Source of the DNA: JBALVT01 sp965262875
GTDB lineage: Bacteria > Pseudomonadota > Gammaproteobacteria > Pseudomonadales > Halieaceae
Reading direction: 5' to 3'
Length of the DNA stretch: 64,000 nt
Assembly (NCBI GenBank): GCA_965262875.1
Contig: OZ253569.1
Location: 3,596,001-3,660,000, forward strand
Numbering within the stretch: the first letter of the stretch is position 1; each line of letters begins with the position of its first letter. Positions 63,909 through 64,000 of this stretch are shown piece by piece. The notes beneath the pieces are model-generated. The model did no database searches, was not told the DNA's origin, and was given only the letters and a program-made list of their open reading frames with translations. The position numbers were made by a program, and so were the translations under genes.

Positions 63909-64000
63909 ATGAGCAAGACCGCAGAATTTTATTTTGATGTTGGTAGTCCCACGGCCTATCTGGCGAACAAAAGGCTACAGCAGCTGTGCGATGAGTGTGA
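63909..64000 (+). CDS. 2-hydroxychromene-2-carboxylate isomerase / DsbA-like protein, partial
   Basis: The start of a gene runs off the right edge; ATG 63909 has GGAGAACCC upstream. The visible residues begin MSKTAEFYFDVGSPTAYLAN, the N-terminal signature of kappa-GST-like 2-hydroxychromene-2-carboxylate isomerases, in which SPxAY replaces the CxxC of DsbA. The family isomerises an aromatic-ring degradation intermediate using glutathione. Only about 30 residues can be judged. Confidence 0.75.
   Translation, partial: MSKTAEFYFDVGSPTAYLANKRLQQLCDEC

Overview
This window looks like chromosomal DNA from a marine-type gammaproteobacterium. The Fpr/LysR pair, class II-like PHA synthase plus depolymerase, SprT, RND pump and repeated AraC regulators (ligand-binding N-terminal domain) next to acyl-CoA genes recall the Spongiibacteraceae/Cellvibrionales; this placement is inference. 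It is an accessory-rich, actively decaying region. About nine genes are broken by insertion sequences, deletions, frameshifts or a nonsense codon, among otherwise intact operons. I saw no tRNA, rRNA or CRISPR.

Layout. 1-2.5 kb: an ISNCY-like insertion sequence runs off the left edge and cuts the end of a ruined exopolyphosphatase gene (ppx/gppA). 2.5-5.3 kb: a DUF3604 membrane-anchored protein, a small membrane protein and a deletion-born VOC/MAPEG hybrid. 5.4-11.4 kb: a tight seven-gene minus-strand operon for D-amino acids and 5-oxoproline: UPF0317 (DUF1445) protein, pxpA, pxpB, pxpC, DUF4392 D-glutamate cyclase, class IV (D-amino acid) aminotransferase and alanine racemase. 11.5-20.6 kb: acyl-CoA thioesterase, acyl-CoA ligase, an AraC gene split by an IS30 element, PHA synthase, PHA depolymerase and an acyl-CoA dehydrogenase. 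20.6-26.7 kb: an RND efflux pair and a DUF3336/patatin lipase.

26.9-30.7 kb: an aromatic/aspartate aminotransferase gene is interrupted by a 2.6-kb IS1595-family element with a perfect 8-bp target duplication. The element carries a DNA methyltransferase-HNH fusion, a zinc-ribbon protein and small ORFs. 31-41.9 kb: TonB-dependent receptor, GST-like protein, thiolase, enoyl-CoA hydratase, APH-like kinase, acyl-CoA ligase, ferredoxin-NADP reductase with a divergent LysR gene, and SprT. 41.9-49.2 kb: a sugar dehydrogenase gene with an in-frame TGA, a large hairpin repeat, a DUF748 gene broken by an IS30 end fragment, an AraC regulator, a GGDEF protein with a lost signature and a frameshifted acyl-CoA dehydrogenase.

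49.2-64 kb: a second ISNCY-like copy (3'-deleted transposase), then a plus-strand acyl-CoA cluster (SDR, alpha-methylacyl-CoA racemase-like, crotonase, acyl-CoA carboxylase beta, AraC, SDR), a PHP-domain lipoprotein, a frameshifted DUF1214 gene, an exported D-2-hydroxyacid dehydrogenase, a small methyltransferase, an HxlR regulator with a perfect 17-bp palindromic operator candidate, a collapsed SDR gene and the start of a DsbA-like isomerase.

The strongest functional unit is the D-glutamate/5-oxoproline operon. The most striking mobile unit is the methyltransferase-carrying IS1595 element. The hybrid gene, IS30 scar and SDR deletion show real gene erosion, because they cannot be simple base-calling errors. 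The single-base frameshifts could be either.
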